This document shows, one piece after another, positions 1-9,766 of a stretch of DNA of 64,000 nucleotides. The stretch's first letter is position 1. Each line of letters begins with the position of its first letter. The translations under genes were made by a program, and so were the position numbers. The DNA lies in assembly GCA_023078685.1 (NCBI GenBank), contig JALGAS010000006.1:3038001-3102000 (forward strand), given 5' to 3'. The DNA comes from Neopestalotiopsis rosae (taxonomy: Eukaryota > Ascomycota > Sordariomycetes > Amphisphaeriales > Sporocadaceae). The notes beneath the pieces are model-generated. The model made no database searches, was not told the origin of the DNA, and saw nothing but the letters and a program-made list of their open reading frames with translations.

Positions 1-972
1 CGCGAGACCTTGCGGCATTTGAGGCTTGGAGGAAGTGTCAAGAACCCGACAATTGCCGATGTCATCTACCAGTTCATGACCGACATTGTCGTCAAGCTGA
101 ACAATGTCGGCGCGGGCTACGATGATCCCAAGTCGACCTTGACACACGCCTCGGACAAGGCCATTGAGTCGTATTTCCACCTCTTTCACCTCTTAGTCTG
201 CCTCGCCACCGAGGACCCCTCCATCGTCCGGTCCGCCAACCGCCTCCTCACTTCGTTCCGCGACGGCCGCCGCTCCAAGTCCGCGGCCCCGAACCTCGGC
301 CAGCTGATCGTCGCCCTGCTCATCAGCGACGTCGAGGTGACGCACGAGCTGCGCAAGGCCATTGTCGCCGAGGCCATCCTGCGCAACGTCGTGTGGACGC
401 TGCAGCAGCGTCCCGAGCTCGCCTACCGCGAGCCCGACGCCGTCTCGGCCTACCGCCTCGACGAGACCTTTGCCGCCTCGCGCACCTCGTACCGCCTGCT
501 CATGTTCTCTGAGCTCTTTCGCCGCACCGCGCGTCCCGATCACGCCCGCCCGCTGGCCGACATCCGCGAGGAGCTGTTTGACCGCCACGGCGGCCCGCCT
601 CCGGGCGCGGCCAGCCGCGTCGCCGCCGAGGTGCGACGCCTGCACGGCGTGGCCGACTTTGCCCAGTTCATGCGCGAGATGGGATTTGAAAGCGTCCCGA
701 CCGCGGCCAACTTTACCGGATACCTGCGCCGCACCCTCGACGAGAGCGTCAAGGCTGGCTACACGGGCGAGCCCATCAGTCAGGCTCAGGCGCTCGTGCG
801 CCGGCTCCGGTGGGATCCCAACGTAGGCATTCGCCCAGAGCTCCGGGCCATGTACATGAGCTTGGTTATGGAGGATGGCACATTGGCACTGCCGAGGGCC
901 AAGCAAAAGTTGCCCAGCTTCTTTCCCCCGGGACGGAGACGGGATGTGCGTCAACGTGGGAACGGTCGATGA
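1..972 (+). CDS. 3' part of a large gene of uncertain function (5' end outside window)
   Basis: The frame is open from the first base of the window to TGA at 970-972, so only the last ~323 residues are seen; the start lies upstream. No signal peptide or membrane helix is visible. The region is alpha-helical in character, with a conserved-looking stretch around HLFHLLVCLATEDPSIVRSA and a later NLGQLIVALLISDVEV segment. Codons are strongly G/C-ending across 200-800, which supports real coding and also explains a long open frame on the opposite strand. It faintly resembles the C-terminal part of large fungal proteins that begin with a ubiquitin-E2-like domain, but I cannot confirm that and assign no function. 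It converges with the AA9 gene on the other strand. Confidence 0.7.
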   Translation, partial: RETLRHLRLGGSVKNPTIADVIYQFMTDIVVKLNNVGAGYDDPKSTLTHASDKAIESYFHLFHLLVCLATEDPSIVRSANRLLTSFRDGRRSKSAAPNLGQLIVALLISDVEVTHELRKAIVAEAILRNVVWTLQQRPELAYREPDAVSAYRLDETFAASRTSYRLLMFSELFRRTARPDHARPLADIREELFDRHGGPPPGAASRVAAEVRRLHGVADFAQFMREMGFESVPTAANFTGYLRRTLDESVKAGYTGEPISQAQALVRRLRWDPNVGIRPELRAMYMSLVMEDGTLALPRAKQKLPSFFPPGRRRDVRQRGNGR

Positions 973-1356
973 CAGAGCCCCGCGTCATGATGTTGCAATG
1001 ACTTGCTAGCTGCAACTCTTGTGAAAGACACGATTGGCTTTTGTATAGACAGGCTTGGTGATAGAGCCTGAAGAATACATGTAAAAGCCCAATACTCTCG
1101 AGCAACAGTATTTTTAGATCTACAACTGGGCTGGAAGAATTGCCTAGTCAGAATAGAAAATAATTAGACTCATTAAACCAAAAATTCTGCATTCTTGCAC
1201 GTCAATATGGTCTTATTTGATTTCATTCATAGATTCGGTTGAATACATTGTCCGTGACTACATGCCATCCTAAGGCCTCCACCACCGTCATGGATTACAA
1301 CTTCGGCACTGGCACTAATGTCGATACTCGTCCAATGCCATATCCAGGGTCCCTTT
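973..1356. other. Intergenic region between convergent genes
   Basis: This AT-rich stretch lies between the stop of the first gene and the stop of the AA9 gene. It should hold both 3' untranslated regions. I see no clear polyadenylation hexamer, RNA gene or repeat. Confidence 0.5.
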
Positions 1357-2229
1357 CTAACAGGTAAAGACACTAGGTCCAGCAGGCTGATAGGCTTTGC
1401 CGCCGTTGCTATAAATGTTGATGAGGATACCAGGGTCGCTGGCGCTGTAGGCGCCGGGAAACGACACCAGGTCCGAGGGTGTCTTGCTGCCGGAGCCGCC
1501 CGTGACGCTGAGCTGCGCGCACGACAGGTAGAACTGCGCGCCGCCAGTGGTCGAGGCCGAGTGCAGCGCCACGTGCTCGACGCGGAATAGGTATTGGCCG
1601 TCGGCGAGGCAGGATGGGATGGTAAAGCTGACTTGGGTTTTGCCTGTGATTTAGATTTCTCGGTTAATGGGTAGCCCTCCTATCAATAGTCTACTTTGAA
1701 GACTTCCTTCGAGCTGTCTTTGGAGCAGGGTCGGACTTACCTTCAGAAGGCCAGGTGTACTGACTGCCCGAAACGGTCACGGCGTCTTGGTAGACCTTGA
1801 ACCACACGGCACCTGAGCCGTCCCAGTTGGCAACGTCGGTCCCCGCGGGCGCCTTGGCCATATAGGCCGACAGGGAGCCCTGGTGGTAGATGCTCGGGGC
1901 CACGACCCAGGTGATGGTGCTGCCGGCCTTGAAGTCTTGCGTCACGGCGCCCTCGTTGCCCGCGGCGAGCTGGTAACACCGTATGGCGTCCGACGTCACG
2001 TCGGTGACGGGTCCGTTGTTTTGCCAGTTGGCCGTCTTGCGCGCTGATGTCCAGTCATCGGTTCCGGACAGCTTCGGAAATGTGTCTTGGATAATCATCA
2101 ATGTCAGCAAGTCTGCTACGAGAACGGGAGCTGATGCGTTCCAGTCAGCTCAGGCTAATGCTTCTGCTTACAGTGAGGCGCCGCTGCGACTGCCGCAATG
2201 AACGCGGAAAAGACCACGCTATACTTCAT
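1357..2229 (-). CDS. AA9 lytic polysaccharide monooxygenase (GH61-type), secreted
   Basis: Three exons: 2229-2172, 2085-1741, 1643-1357 (229 aa). Introns of 86 and 97 nt carry GTAAGC and GTAAGT donors. AA9 enzymes are copper enzymes that cleave cellulose or hemicellulose oxidatively outside the cell. Residues 1-18 form a signal peptide. After splicing, exon 1 ends with His19 and the T of the next codon, giving HYTFP, the family start where the N-terminal His forms half of the histidine brace. His87 ([11 protein letters not shown]) is the second copper ligand; His162, Gln171 and Tyr173 (AQFYLSCAQ) complete the active site. Cys56 and Cys176 are placed for the usual disulfide. Length is typical for a single-domain member; there is no CBM1. 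A Pro directly precedes His19, unusual for a signal-peptidase site. Confidence 0.93.
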
Positions 2230-2838
2230 TTTGCTCCGAGTTGTATAAGTCTGATGTATTTGCGCTTCCTCAAATCCTTATCGTTGGCCTAACGTAGTCG
2301 TTCCTCCATATCCACAAGCAAGGAGTCCCCTTTTATTTGACTTTTTCTCTCGGAGAGGGCGAGTTCTGATGTAACAACGGACAGCTTCCGGTAGTCGAAA
2401 CTCCATGCTTGGCTGATTCTTGGCGGCATATGTGTTTCCAGGTTATTGTCGTTGGTGATATAACCGGCTAAAGTGATCCCCGAATCAGGACTCTTGTGGG
2501 GTCTGTTTCTGATCCGAAAGAGGAAGTGCGGATCGACGAGGCCACCTGCAACATGCTCTTGAATCGGGCTTGGCTTGCTTGTCAATGTCGGTGCATGTCA
2601 AAAGCAAATATTTTAGGTGGGATGACCAACTAGATATGCTTGATCTAATGACGAGCTTATCTGCTCGTCAGGTGTGCATCTTACAACATGTTCTAGAGGT
2701 GATAGTATGTAGTAACTTCATCTCTCAATACTACATATCTTCTTTTAGAGACCAACAGAGATTAAATGGGGCCAGACATAGCTATCCAACCCAACAGACG
2801 AGCACTGCCGTGATGATTACAATTGACTACAGACCAAA
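2230..2838. other. Intergenic region with one unassigned 98-codon frame
   Basis: This is the AA9 promoter side and the 3' side of the next gene. A frame at 2585-2289 on the minus strand encodes 98 residues with no motif I recognise. It could be a last exon of the membrane-protein gene, because the sequence at that gene's stop (GAG|GTAATT) also resembles a splice donor, or simply chance. No other feature is seen. Confidence 0.35.
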
Positions 2839-5134
2839 TTACCTCAGTGGGGGCGAAGATGCTTCCGCACGCTGTATCTCTTGGCTACCACCACGTCCTT
2901 GGGCAATTGTCTCTTCGGGAGATCGTGCTTCTGCGTTTTCAACAGGATCTTCAACACTTCCAATACCCGTGTCTTCGCTCTCCTCTCGAGACGTGCTAAG
3001 CGACACACGAGCTTCCGAGACTAAAGTCTCTTCTTCCATGGCAGCTTCAGGATTCGCTATGCCTACAACATTTTCTTTTTCCGAGTCCTGATTCGTGAGT
3101 CGCGGATGTTTGAGATCCGTCAGGTCCAACACGCCGAGATTGATGTCACCCTGGGTCATTGGGATTGACTTGGTTCCATGAGACCACTTTCCCAAGCCCA
3201 GCTCTTCGTGCGCAAGGCGCTGCAGCTGGAGGGTATCATTTGCGCACCATTCCAGCCGCGCGTGGGGACCCTTTTTGAGGCGCTTCTGAAAAAAGCTCGC
3301 GATGCTAGGCAACGTCATTCCCAGTATAATAATGATGGTTCCAAGGGTGAATATGAACATAATTCCAAACATGCTGAACGATGTATAGTACGGGCTGGTG
3401 ATTTTCTACAAGTCATTGGTTAGTCAAGTGCCAGTGTGTGGATTTGTGGGACATTCGCGTAGGCAACTCACTTGGCTCATACAGAAATCAGCCTGCTCAG
3501 GCGTAACGGGTCGAGCTATGAAGGGAAGTAATGCATCGTTCCAGGACCCGGCTGCTACTTCGACGGAAGACTTTTGCACGCTTGCCATCATGATGGAAAA
3601 CCAGTAGGCCACCTCGACTTGCCACTGGTTCTCGGGCAATGGTACATCGAGAACGCCATCAAATAGTCCGTATCTTGCTTGGAGATTATCACGTCCGTGA
3701 ACGATTGGACCGAGATCAAATGCTCCAGTGGCTAGTTCATCAAACCATGCCACTCTGGCGTAGGAGCTTTCATCAGGAAAGATGGAGATCACATCGTCGG
3801 GAAAGCCTCCGTTCGTGTCCATTGCCGCGCATGAGCCGGATGCATTGCAATACTGGTGTCGAAGAAGGCAACCCATTGGAGAGGCAGGAGTGTCCTGACC
3901 GTAGCCCACAGCTCTGGTTCTCAGATCCTGGCCTACAATTTTCGTTGACTTGAACCAGGCGTCGTGCGTAGGGCTGTAGGAGACCACACCATTGGCCTGC
4001 AGAAACAACAGATACAAGGTTGCATCCCGAACTGTCAGTTCTGGCAATGGCACAACCTCCGCAAAACCCGACAGATCAGTGCCGTTCCAATCAACAGGAT
4101 ATGAGCTAAAGAGAACCTTGTCAAATCCATGCTTGCCAGGAATCAGTGAGTAGGGTACATCATGTGTCTTACTTGATACTGTAATCCGAACCTGTGACTC
4201 CGATTCGCATTTCGTCGGCATACAGATCGTTAGAGGACTGGATTGTATAGTTGGACCCATACAACAGTGATTCGCCATAATGATACCGTGTGACCGATCG
4301 GGTGCTTGACAGATTGTGCACGCTGGTGTAGCCTTCTGTTCGTAATGGTGCACACTCAAGTGCCAATCTGAACTTGAAACGCTCTGATCCCGGCGCATTG
4401 AGACCAAGATCAATGTGACTGTCTAGGTAACCAGTGTCGACGACAATGTTGGAGTCGCTTGTGACGCAGATATCTCCTGGGAATGGGCACGTAGCGTTGG
4501 TAGTGACGTTGAACGGGAGCTGCTGGGTGACATAGGTGCTGCATCCGAGTGCGCCCGATAGGAAGCTATTTGCACCCGCGTAGCATTGTTGGGCATAGGT
4601 AGAGTCGATTTCCTGCTGTTTGGCAAGATATGGTGCTATTGTGAGATCATATTCAGTGAGGTTGGCCAAAGTATGATCTAGCCAGCCACACTGTGCTCCA
4701 TTCAACAGCACCTCGTTCCCTTGGACAACCTTTGCTGAGAATCCGGAAACGATGGCAAGACCACATGCTATAACCAGGGTCACGATCATAATTGGGACTA
4801 CCCGGCCATACGGATGTTTTCCTTCCTTCCTCCATGCGTGCAGGAGTTGCAGAAAGGTGGTGACACCCTCAGTTGGCTTGGAGGCATTCCGCAGCACGGC
4901 CTGGCGCTGGTGATGCAGTGCATCGCAGGGAGTCGATCGAGAGTAGATCTGGTGCATAGCGAAACAAAATATACGCCAAAGTTGAGTGCCAACAATGGTG
5001 ACGAAAAAAGCAAGAAATGCAATCAGGAGGGTGCCATCAGTGTTGGTCAACGTGAGGGTAGCACCGAAAATTCTGCCTTTGGACCAGTTGACCCAGTATC
5101 CCTGGTGGACGGGGTATGGAGAGGTGTCAGCCAT
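2839..5134 (-). CDS. Fungal membrane glycoprotein of unknown function, three transmembrane helices
   Basis: Exons 5134-4173, 4105-3472, 3405-2839 (720 aa); introns of 67 and 66 nt with GTAAGA and GTGAGT donors. The start at 5134 has A at -3; an in-frame ATG at 5203 has poorer context. Visible: helix 1 around residues 20-50, helix 2 around 110-135 (VVPIMIVTLVIACGLAIVSG), then a long Cys-containing region with several N-glycosylation sequons (NVTTN, NLSST, NYTIQ, NGTD), and a third helix near 540 (IMFIFTLGTIIIILGM), followed by an acidic, Ser/Glu-rich tail. The layout suggests a large extracellular or lumenal domain between helices 2 and 3 and a cytosolic tail. Similar three-helix proteins are widespread in filamentous ascomycetes, with no known role. 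I do not assign a function. Confidence 0.85.
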
Positions 5135-5788
5135 TTTCGACTTTTGAGCATGTGAAAAAACTGAGTTCCATAGGTGGATACTTCTCGAGTCTCTCCCTAC
5201 CATGAAGTCTTATCTGGGATCCAAGCTGAATTATATAGGTTCTTGCCGTCAGGTACGCAGCCTGGTGAGCCCGGCCCCCACCCCCAAGAAACAGCGTGTA
5301 ATGCTGAAGAAGCGGTTTACAACATGTAGGTGTTCAGCTGTAAATTTTTTTTTTTTTTTTGGAAGTCGAAGCCTTGGGGTCTGGGAAGTTCAATCTATGA
5401 TATGTTCGACGTAACGTATTTTAGGCCTGGCAATGTGGTGATACCATGGTAGGACTACTTGATTGGATGCGATTGTATATATTGCCGTCGCCAGTTCTCG
5501 TGTGCTTTTTGGGGGCCATGCATGGGTCGGTTTCTGGGGGCGACACGACCCCAAAGTGCCACGTTAAATATATATGATCTGGAAAGAAATCAGCATAACA
5601 TCTCATGCATTGGATATAGCCCCTCGATTAAAGCAGCCGCTCTTTCTGGCAAATAAGCGCGTTCCTCAGTGGCTTGGCTGTAGGGGCTGCAGCCGGGGCG
5701 TGCATTGCATTGAATTGATAGCCACCTACCTACGTAAGGGGCGAGCAATGTCTAGTCGTATGGTCTTTCCAGTAATCTGATTAATTAG

Positions 5789-5998
5789 ATGAATGAAATC
5801 AGGCTGAAATATGGTCTACTACGACCATTCCCCCTCGAAGAGCTGCATATCAATGACTTGTACAATGTAAGAATTAGTCTTCATTCCACAAAACCTGATG
5901 AGATGAAGCAAAATTGGATAGACAAGATGAGATGGAATAAGAGTAAAGGAAGTAGGACGAGAGGAAACAGTCCAACGATATATACGTCGACAACATGA
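5789..5998 (+). pseudogene. Inverted, diverged fragment related to the C-terminal part of the neighbouring HET protein
   Basis: The plus-strand frame at 5837-5914 encodes 26 residues that align without gaps to the HET protein segment encoded on the minus strand at 6714-6637. Thirteen of 26 positions are identical, including EEL, LYNV, LH, D and KQN. The similarity fades on both sides and the flanking frame is soon closed by stops. I read this as a remnant of an old inverted duplication, not a functional gene. The two copies face each other about 0.7 kb apart. Chance is unlikely for this gapless pattern, but an alignment with statistics is needed. Confidence 0.55.
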
Positions 5999-6331
5999 GA
6001 ATCGATAACACAAGAGCGGGTTATTATATCGAGTAAGACACCTCGATGCACCCGGCCACCTGATCCTGGGCCACGATTACATAATATCGTACTTGTCAAA
6101 TCGATCCAACTATCTACGATAGCAGCTCGAATTTGTAACTTTCCTGCCTCATCAATTTGGTAGTTGTCTTCAAAATAGTCACAATCCTCGTCAACTTACT
6201 CGTCAACAGCGTCGACAGCAGCCGCCATAGCTCACCACCTAGTAAAACTAAGACGAAAATTGCGGTGCCATACAAACCACTACGAATTCATTAATTCATA
6301 AAACAGCCAAATCACAAGATAGAATCATGAC

Positions 6332-6347
6332 TTTTTTTTTTTTTTTT
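6332..6347 (-). repeat. A16 homopolymer (T16 on plus strand) downstream of HET gene
   Basis: A pure T run of 16 bases on the plus strand, i.e. poly(A) when read in the direction of the HET gene, about 100 nt after its stop. A second T16 tract lies at 5345-5360. Confidence 0.95.
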
Positions 6348-6444
6348 AGCACCATGATAGCCAAAATTGACCAATCTATTAACTTGTTGAAATTTTACAA
6401 CTCTGCCAGACTGGGCCCTGATTAGTGGTGCCGGTGCATCTTCC

Positions 6445-8741
6445 TCATCTCCATCTCCCTCGGTCCCTGGCCATCCGCAATCTTTTGCTGTGATACGTAT
6501 TAAGAAACAATGCACTACTTGGAATTCCACATGAGAACTTGAAGCTTTCTTGAACTCCATCGCTAAGTGATACCTGATCCTCTCCTATCTCGTCCAGCTT
6601 TTTCTCGTCCTGTTCTATCTCATCTCGTTTAACCTGATTTTGCTTGATCTTATCTGTTGTCTTCCAATGAAGATTGACAATAACATTGTACAAGCCTGTG
6701 CTGTCCAGCTCTTCAAATCTTACATCCAATATCCTACCGAAATCGTGATTATTCTTGTAGTCAAACAATTCATTATTGTAGACAAACGATTCATAATATT
6801 CATCTTCGTAATTGAAACCTATAAAGTCCTCAAGAGTTTTCTCTGGCTTTTTGTTGGCAATTGAATACCAGGGATCATGTACCCAGTCCCTACTGGTGGG
6901 CCGATAGATGAATTTCATCCCAAAAACCAGACATAGATCCAGAGTTCCCAATATCGGTCTCGGTGTACCTGAATCGTCATATTCCCAAAAAGAGAATCGG
7001 TCGTGGGCAAGCTCTAACTGTACAACGCCATCAACCACTAATCTCCCTTTCTCAGTGGCTTTGGACATTGTATCGTCGGAAAGCATGTCGTTCTCGGCCA
7101 TTGACCTTCGCCGGAGTATGTCGTCGTGATTGAACCATTGATGAGGTGGGTAGACGTTGATGACACGTATGGCTTCAGTCTTCCGGACAATACGGAAGCC
7201 AAGAGGCAAAAGGCTCTTGGGTTTATGTGGCACAGAGACTGTTCGAAATTCCCAGGGTATCATTTCTTCTATGGTTGCTTCGAATTGCATCAGGCATGTA
7301 TCAACTAGTCGAGCAAGGTCAGCATGGTCTTAAGTTTGAATCATAGCTAAGCGAACTTACTGAATCTAATGAGTGGCCAAGTGCGGAATGACTTGCTTCT
7401 AATACCATTTTTGAACGTTGGCGATATTACGTACAAAGATAGATCCTCTCCCTCCAGTTTTGATACATTTATTCTTGCAAATGAAGAATGATTGGCAGAG
7501 TTTGGGGGCTCCAATGCCACTATTTCCAAGCAAGGTCTGTGTTGTGATGAACCCAGCGGGTTAATCAGCTGGCAATCTAAAGCAGCCCGATAATGATTGA
7601 TCTTCTCGCTCCTTGAGGATTCCAAGTAGTCGTCCGGGCAGGCATTGTTTTTCGCGCCCCGGACTTTCAAAACCACGAGTTGTATGAAGATGACGCTAGC
7701 GATTGTGACGAAGGCTAATAAGTAGGCGATTAATATGATGATTAAGGTAATCCTGGGTGCCATAATAAGAGGGAACAGAAGTGAGTACAGAAAAAGGGAG
7801 AGGGCTGTGGAGTTTTTCAAACGAACGAGGAGAGAGGTGGGAGGCTGTAGTAGCAAGTCAATCTCGACGCCAGTGCTCATGACTCTGGTAGTTTGTCTTC
7901 CGGGGTGCTTCCTTTGAAATGGCGAGATTGCTTTGCCAGTATCTTTGAAAGCCGCCGGCGATTCGGCGAGGAGTCCGTATAGTTGGTGCATGTTGGATTC
8001 CTCAACTGGCAGAGTCCATGCGAAAATGGATTGGTCATCGTATAACTTGATGATCTTCTTTTGGAGGCGTATGAATGCATTCTTCCCTTCGCCATACATA
8101 AGGGGCATATTGACAGAAAATAGCCCCAAAAGACAATAGGCCATATCCTCGACCCTCGTTGTCTGCCGGCGAGAAGCCCAGAACATCTTGCGGGCCACAC
8201 AGACGAAATGATGATCACCTCCAGCCAGGATGCCGGTGTCTATGCCTGTGATTCGTGAAACGAGCCCACGAAGCTCGGACTTGGTGCCCAGGCGTGTCCA
8301 GTCGTGTGATAGGAACACAACTTGGCTGGGCGCAATAAGTTCTTGTAGCGTCCAGCCACGTTCAAACCATCGACTCGCTGCAAACTCGGTCGTGCCATTC
8401 GGGAAGTCGAGGTGATTCACATCAGCTAAGTACGCGTAGCACTTTGCCGACTTTTGATACCAGGAGAACATGGAGTTGATGGCCTCAGACAGCTCGGCGC
8501 TACTCGACTTGTCGATGCAGCACGTATCGATCCAAATGTACTTGAAGCCCTCGCGAGCTGCGAGTCGGCACGCGCCTTCGACCTTGGCAAAGCCCTGCAT
8601 CCCACGCGCCACGTCAAGGGATTGGATGTGCTGGTATGTCACCTCATCGCGATCCCAGGTATGAGAGAGGATGGCATATTCGGGGACACTGTCTTTAAAG
8701 AACTCGGAGAGTTGAAGTGTCTGAGTGTCCAGCAGGCGCAT
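6445..8741 (-). CDS. HET-domain (heterokaryon incompatibility-type) protein with internal transmembrane segment
   Basis: Exons 8741-7361 and 7304-6445 (746 aa); the 56-nt intron has GTAAGT, a CTGAC branch point and a TAG acceptor, and joins what otherwise look like two genes. HET proteins mediate non-self recognition and cell death at hyphal fusion. The start MRLLDTQTL at 8741 matches the family's usual N-terminus; an in-frame ATG at 8843 would add 34 residues. Hallmarks: YAILSHTWDRDEVTY (22-36), FKYIWIDTCCIDK (66-78), an SxAEL..AINSMF.WY block (81-95), SRWFERGWTLQELIAP (123-138), and MPLMYGEG (212-219). Unusually, residues ~312-360 form one or two hydrophobic helices between the HET region and the downstream ALDCQL segment. 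The C-terminal ~280 residues are of unknown type, with a charged DE/K/Q-rich run near 670-700. The last ~40 residues may be altered by a further intron. Confidence 0.85.
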
Positions 8742-9766
8742 TTCCGCTGTAGGTTCACCCGAAGAGGGGGGGGACAGGCACGGCACAAGAATTTGAAAGA
8801 GAAGAACGAAGAAGCGAGCTTGCGGATCGTGAGAAAACTCCAATGTGAATGGAAAGACAGCACAGACTTCATTCGCACGATGGCATCAAGAAGAGTTCAA
8901 GTTGGAAGTGGTTACCTCGAATATACCTAGGTAAATGCGCATCTAGAGAGCGTGCTTCAGCTGAAAACAGACGCTCAAGGATTCTTGGTTCAGCTTTGGG
9001 CTTCTGCCAATACTACCCATGTTCCTACCTGTTGCTGCCTGTTATGCACTAGTTTAGCAAGTTGCAACTTCTGTAAAATGCATTGCAGGTGCAAGTAGCT
9101 AGGTACTAGATAGATGCATTCTTTCTTCACAGATACAAATATGCAAATTCGAGCACGTAGCTATGTAGAACTCTTGGATTGCATGTGGACACGGGCTTGA
9201 GACGAATGCCCGCAGTCGAACGGCATCATCAATGCACGCACCTAATGGAGCACATTGGTAAAAGTCTCAGAATTGGTATTTGGCATCGAGCGCCTTTGTG
9301 GGATGGCGATCTTGTAAAGCAAAGAAGCGGCCTCGACGTGGCTCAGCATCTTGCAGCATGGTTGTCATTGGATAAGGGGGGTGACGGAAGTTTGGCACAG
9401 CCCAGTATTTCAGCGCAGCACGACTCACTGCATCTAGGCGTAATTTTCGCCAACCGAAGGATACAGACGTTCAGAAAGCCGTTCCTAACAGCCAGAATAT
9501 AGTACGGCACGCTCAAATAACTGATTGGAATAGACATGGGATATAACGCTTGTGAATTTTGAATCGCTCCAGTCCCAGCACTAGATAATTGGTATCAGTG
9601 TCATTACATTATTTCCCAGCGGATCCGGCTGGTGATGTAGTTTTTTTCGCCCGAGCCAAGCTTAGCCAAGCCTTCCAGGTCCTTGTGCATTTCCAAGAAA
9701 GAGCAATATATGTCTCTCATGTTTTCATATATATTTTATAATCGGGTATTGTACATGTTGCGCGCT
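8742..9766. other. Intergenic region between HET and zinc-finger genes
   Basis: This holds the HET-gene promoter (minus strand) and the 3' side of the zinc-finger gene. Open frames of about 60-107 codons occur on both strands near 9179-9537, but none shows a known motif or a convincing splice structure. I see no RNA gene or repeat. Confidence 0.4.

Larger units (their letters stand above)
5135..6444. other. AT-rich intergenic region with two T16 tracts and a decayed gene fragment
   Basis: The stretch between the membrane-protein start and the HET-gene stop is AT-rich. It holds T runs of 16 bases at 5345-5360 and 6332-6347, and a fragment at 5837-5947 related in inverted orientation to the HET gene's 3' end (listed separately). 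Confidence 0.7.

Noticed and set aside
193..954. 253-codon open frame antisense to the first gene
   Set aside because: It mirrors the G/C-ending codons of the sense gene; Ala/Gly/Val/Arg-rich and without motifs.
6312..6560. Alternative 82-codon 3' end for the HET gene in another frame
   Set aside because: It would need an extra splice without good sites and reads through the A16 tract as poly-Lys.
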